A DNA stretch of 64,000 nt, from positions 62,001-126,000 of the forward strand of contig NZ_JAGTUF010000001.1 of the NCBI RefSeq assembly GCF_018224925.1, in the 5' to 3' direction. Below, piece after piece: positions 60,749 to 64,000 of the stretch. The translations under genes and the position numbers were made by a program. Source of the DNA: Magnetospirillum sulfuroxidans. Its GTDB lineage: Bacteria > Pseudomonadota > Alphaproteobacteria > Rhodospirillales > Magnetospirillaceae. Within the stretch, counting starts at the first letter, position 1, and the number at the start of each line of letters is the position of its first letter. Under the pieces are notes generated by a model. That model did no database searches and was not told the DNA's origin. It worked only from the letters and a program-made list of their open reading frames with translations.

Positions 60749-62232
60749 TTGGCCCCCTCGCTGGTCAGCAGGGAAAATTGCTTGGGATCGGCCAATTGGT
60801 CGGCGTAATCGGTCGGCATGATCGGGTAATCGCCGGTAAAGCAGGCATCGCAATATTGCGGCGCTTGCGGATTGCGGGCTTCTTCGCCCACCGCCTTGTA
60901 CAGGCCGTCAAGCGAGATGAAGGCCAGCGAATCGACGCCGATCAATTTGGCCATGCCGGCCACATCGTAACGCGCCGCCAGCAATTTTTCCCGTTCCGGC
61001 GTGTCGATGCCGAAATAGCAACAATGATTGGTCGGCGGCGAGGAAATGCGCATGTGCACTTCCTTGGCCCCGGCTTGGCGGACCATTTCGACGATCTTGC
61101 GGCTGGTGGTGCCGCGAACGATGGAATCATCGACCAGAATGACCCGCTTGCCTTCGATGGTGTGGCGGTTGGGGTTGTGCTTCATCTTGACGCCGGCGTG
61201 ACGGGTGCGGTCGGTGGGCTGGATGAAGGTGCGGCCGACATAATGGTTGCGGATGATGCCCAGCTCGAACGGAATTCCGGCCTCGGTGGCGTAGCCCAAG
61301 GCGGCGGGAACGCCTGAATCGGGCACCGGGATGATGACGTCGGCATCGACCGAGCTTTCACGGGCCAATTCGGCGCCGATGCGCTTGCGCACATCGTAGA
61401 CGCTGGTGCCTTCCATGATCGAATCGGGGCGGGCGAAATAGATATATTCGAAGATGCAAAAGCGGCGTTGCTTGAGGGCGAACGGCTTGAGCGAGCGCAG
61501 GCCGGTGGCGGTGATGACAACGATTTCGCCCGGTTCGACATCGCGGACGAATTCGGCGCCGATAATGTCGAAGGCGCAAGTTTCCGAAGCCAGGCACCAG
61601 GCGCCATCCAACTTACCCAGGACCAGCGGGCGGATGCCCAGGGGGTCGCGCACGCCGATGACGCCGTTCTTGGTCAGGCAGGTCAGCGAATAGGCGCCTT
61701 CGATCTGACGAAGCGCGTCGATCAGGCGGTCCTCAACGCTGGTGTACAAGCTGATGGCGATCAGGTGGATGATCACCTCGGTATCGGTGGTGCTTTGGAA
61801 CAGGCAGCCGCGCTTGACCAGCGAGCGGCGCAACACGTTGGTGTTGGTCAGATTGCCGTTATGGGCCAGGGCCAGACCGCCGAATTCCATTTCGGCGAAC
61901 AACGGCTGGACATTGCGCAAAAGCGTCTCGCCGGTGGTGGAATAGCGCACGTGGCCGACGGCGGCCGCGCCCTTGAGCTTGCGGATAATGGCTTCATTGC
62001 CGAAGCAATCTTCCACGTGGCCGAGGTCGCGATGATTATGGAAAAGATCACCATCATGCGAAACGATTCCGGCCGCTTCCTGACCGCGATGCTGGAGCGC
62101 GTGTAGACCCAGCGCCACCAGGGCAGCCGCCTCGGGGTGGCCATAGATGCCGAACACTCCGCATTCTTCGCGCAGATGGTCGTCGTCGAAAGGATTGGTG
62201 GTCAACATGCCGGTTCTCGCCGCTGTAATCAT
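60745..62232 (-). CDS. purF: Amidophosphoribosyltransferase
   Basis: 495-residue enzyme for the first committed step of purine synthesis: glutamine plus PRPP to phosphoribosylamine. The catalytic Cys is in EECGVFGIYGH; residues before it are a propeptide that is cleaved. HRGQEAAGI and HNGNLTNTN belong to the glutaminase domain, and VILVDDSIVRGTTS is the PRPP loop. The ATG at 62232 overlaps the cvpA stop (ATGA); an ATG at 62208 (MLTTNPFDDD) with GCGAGAA upstream is an equally reasonable start. Confidence 0.96.
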   Translation of the reverse strand: MITAARTGMLTTNPFDDDHLREECGVFGIYGHPEAAALVALGLHALQHRGQEAAGIVSHDGDLFHNHRDLGHVEDCFGNEAIIRKLKGAAAVGHVRYSTTGETLLRNVQPLFAEMEFGGLALAHNGNLTNTNVLRRSLVKRGCLFQSTTDTEVIIHLIAISLYTSVEDRLIDALRQIEGAYSLTCLTKNGVIGVRDPLGIRPLVLGKLDGAWCLASETCAFDIIGAEFVRDVEPGEIVVITATGLRSLKPFALKQRRFCIFEYIYFARPDSIMEGTSVYDVRKRIGAELARESSVDADVIIPVPDSGVPAALGYATEAGIPFELGIIRNHYVGRTFIQPTDRTRHAGVKMKHNPNRHTIEGKRVILVDDSIVRGTTSRKIVEMVRQAGAKEVHMRISSPPTNHCCYFGIDTPEREKLLAARYDVAGMAKLIGVDSLAFISLDGLYKAVGEEARNPQAPQYCDACFTGDYPIMPTDYADQLADPKQFSLLTSEGAK

Positions 62233-62912
62233 TGATTGGCCTGGATCAGACGATCCAGTTGGCTTCTGCTTTCCTTGTCGTACCCTTGCGCGGGCTTGGC
62301 GCCCGTCTCGGCCCCCTTGACGGCCGGTGCTGCCGGCTGCGGGGCGATGTACTTGCGGAAGGTTTGTTCCGCCTGCATCAGGTCTTGCGCCTCTTTTGAC
62401 ACCTGTCTGGCCTGGCCTTGGGCCGCGCCGAAATTATCGGGCGCCAGACCGCGCAAGATGTTGGCGCCACGTTCCAGCCAGGGGAAGCTTTTGGCTTCGG
62501 CCAGCCATGACGGCGGCGTTTCGGTGACCATGCTGACTAATAGATGGGCGAGGCAAACTAAAACGCCACCCCTCAGCAGGCCGAAAGCAAAGCCAAGCGA
62601 CGAATCGACGCTGTTGAGGGCGCTGCGCCGGACCCGGTCGGACGCCGCCTTGGTCAGCATGGACAAAATCAGCAGTGTGAGCAAAAACAGCGCGGCGCCA
62701 GCGGCGATGTCGGCCACCAGGGCGCTGCCGATATATTGGCGGGCGAGCGGTTGGGCATATTGAAAGCCGTATAACGCGGCCAAGGCGGCGCCAACCCAGG
62801 CGGCGATGGCCAGGACCTCGTGCACGAAGCCGCGCATGAAGGCGAAGCCGGCGGAACCCAGCAACACGACGGCCACGACGATATCAACAGCAGTAATGGA
62901 AAGATTACCCAT
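62229..62912 (-). CDS. cvpA: CvpA-family inner-membrane protein
   Basis: 227-residue membrane protein with four hydrophobic segments in the first 130 residues and the CvpA glycine-rich pattern (GFVHEVLAIAAWVG, SSLGFAFGLLRGGVLV). The C-terminal 80 residues are hydrophilic and probably periplasmic or cytoplasmic. cvpA next to purF is a classical arrangement. In other bacteria CvpA affects envelope homeostasis and bile resistance. Confidence 0.9.
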   Translation of the reverse strand: MGNLSITAVDIVVAVVLLGSAGFAFMRGFVHEVLAIAAWVGAALAALYGFQYAQPLARQYIGSALVADIAAGAALFLLTLLILSMLTKAASDRVRRSALNSVDSSLGFAFGLLRGGVLVCLAHLLVSMVTETPPSWLAEAKSFPWLERGANILRGLAPDNFGAAQGQARQVSKEAQDLMQAEQTFRKYIAPQPAAPAVKGAETGAKPAQGYDKESRSQLDRLIQANQ

Positions 62913-62933
62913 AGGGGATCGGCTCTGTTGTCG

Positions 62934-64000
62934 TCACGAAGCGGGGCGGAACAGCCCCAACAAATCTTGCAGGTGCCCAAGCGGGCGAATGCCCAGCGAC
63001 CCCGTGGCCACCGGTCCCTTGCCCTTTCTCGGCATCGCGGGCACCAGCCCTTGCGCGAAGCCCAGTTTCGCCGCTTCCTTCAGGCGCAGCTCGGTTTGCG
63101 CCACCGCGCGGACCTCGCCCGACAGGCCGATTTCCCCGAACACCACCATATCGGCGGGAACCGGGATATCACTGGCCGACGAGACCAAGGCGGCGGCCAC
63201 CGCCAGATCGGCGGCGGGTTCGGCGATCCGTAATCCGCCCGCGACGTTCAAATAAACGTCATTGCCCGACAAAGCAAGTCCGCAACGGGCATCAAGCACC
63301 GCCAGGATCATGGCCAGACGGCTGGAATCCCAGCCGACCACGGCGCGGCGGGGTGACGATAGCGTGCTGGGGGCCACCAGGGCTTGAATTTCCACCAGCA
63401 TGGGCCGGGTTCCCTCGATGCCGGCAAAGACGCACGATCCCGAGACATTGCCGCGTCGTTCGGCCAGGAACAGGGCCGAAGGGTTGGCGACTTCGGCCAG
63501 TCCGGCATCGGTCATCTCGAACACGCCGATTTCATCGGTGGCGCCAAAGCGGTTCTTGACCGCGCGCAGGATGCGGAATTGATGGCCGCGCTCGCCTTCG
63601 AAATACAGCACGGTATCGACCATATGCTCCAACACGCGCGGGCCGGCGATGGTGCCTTCCTTGGTGACGTGGCCGACCAGGAACAGCACGAAGCCGCGCC
63701 GCTTGGCCAGTCGGATCAGTTCATGGGCGCAGGTGCGCACCTGGGTTACCGTGCCCGGCGCCGATTCGATCGTGTCGGCGAACATTGTCTGAATGGAATC
63801 GATGACCACCACCTGGGGGGCGTCGGCCACGTCCAAGGTGGAGACAATGTCGCGCAGGCTGGTTGCCGCCGCCAATTTCACCGGGGTATTGGCCAACCCC
63901 ATGCGGCGTGCCCGCAGGCGCACCTGATCGACGGCTTCTTCGCCCGAGATATAGACCACCGAGCAATGCGCCGATAATTGGGCGGCGGCCTGGGTCAGCA
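62934..64000 (-). CDS. radA: DNA repair protein RadA (3' part, runs off the window)
   Basis: The frame is open to the window edge at 64000, so the start and N-terminus (zinc finger and Walker A) lie outside. The visible part has VVYISGEEAVDQV (after the Walker A helix), VVIDSIQTMFAD (Walker B), the RadA motif KNRFGATDEIGVFEM, and the C-terminal Lon-protease-like domain with LNVAGGLRIAEPAADLAVAAAL and GEIGLSGEVRAV. RadA helps branch migration in recombination repair. cvpA follows 21 bases later. Confidence 0.93.
   Translation of the reverse strand, partial: LTQAAAQLSAHCSVVYISGEEAVDQVRLRARRMGLANTPVKLAAATSLRDIVSTLDVADAPQVVVIDSIQTMFADTIESAPGTVTQVRTCAHELIRLAKRRGFVLFLVGHVTKEGTIAGPRVLEHMVDTVLYFEGERGHQFRILRAVKNRFGATDEIGVFEMTDAGLAEVANPSALFLAERRGNVSGSCVFAGIEGTRPMLVEIQALVAPSTLSSPRRAVVGWDSSRLAMILAVLDARCGLALSGNDVYLNVAGGLRIAEPAADLAVAAALVSSASDIPVPADMVVFGEIGLSGEVRAVAQTELRLKEAAKLGFAQGLVPAMPRKGKGPVATGSLGIRPLGHLQDLLGLFRPAS

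Overview
The window looks like chromosomal DNA of a high-GC alphaproteobacterium, most probably a Magnetospirillum-like member of the Rhodospirillales. This is inferred from GC-rich codon use, the protein sequences, and gene orders such as radA-cvpA-purF-SDR, xseB-ispA-dxs and an fds-type NAD-linked formate dehydrogenase operon. No magnetosome (mam) genes, prophage, complete insertion sequence or CRISPR array was seen. Nearly all sequence is coding. Genes are often joined by ATGA, GTGA or TGATG overlaps, and several convergent pairs overlap at their 3' ends.

Layout. 0-4 kb: ribosomal protein S4 (reverse), then xseB-ispA-dxs, which links a nuclease subunit to MEP-pathway isoprenoid synthesis. 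4-6.5 kb: a sulfide-sensing ArsR repressor of the SqrR/BigR type facing a persulfide dioxygenase and a second metallo-beta-lactamase-fold hydrolase. 6.5-13 kb: a ROK sugar kinase, a FecR-RTX repeat protein, a histone-deacetylase-like amidohydrolase, tlyA overlapping a SRAP/HMCES protein, and a TauE-type exporter. 13-18.5 kb: two two-component systems, one with a hybrid kinase carrying a degenerate second receiver and an Hpt domain. 18.6-27.1 kb: a LysR regulator, formate dehydrogenase fdsG-B-A, fdhD, and an oxalate/formate-family transporter closed by a strong terminator.

28-41.4 kb is a complete 16-gene aryl polyene (APE) cluster in canonical ape order (apeC to apeR). It holds two carrier proteins, an adenylating ligase, two ketosynthases and a chain-length-factor-like partner, two hotdog dehydratases, a ketoreductase and a thioesterase. 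It also holds lipid and envelope genes: acyltransferases, a glycosyltransferase-acyltransferase fusion, LolA-like, MMPL exporter and lipoprotein. The genes are tightly overlapped and probably make an outer-membrane-anchored, pigment-like polyene. A TraT-like lipoprotein, a DegP-like protease and a small secreted helical protein follow on the other strand.

44-50 kb: a degraded LolD-like ABC ATPase fragment abuts the 3' end of a tRNA-Val gene. Beyond it are N-formylglutamate amidohydrolase, a GNAT acetyltransferase, a FlaF-like protein, a stand-alone Lrp ligand-binding domain, a DEAD-box helicase with a charged repeat tail, an isochorismatase-family protein and an alpha/beta hydrolase. 50-57 kb: an Rrf2 regulator with a palindrome over its own start codon, two methyltransferases, an unrecognised protein, YccF, pyrE, and an enoyl-CoA hydratase/ELM1/trypsin-like trio. 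57-60 kb: two tandem paralogues of a family I do not recognise, the best candidate here for something undescribed. 60-64 kb: an SDR, purF, cvpA and the 3' part of radA, which runs off the window.
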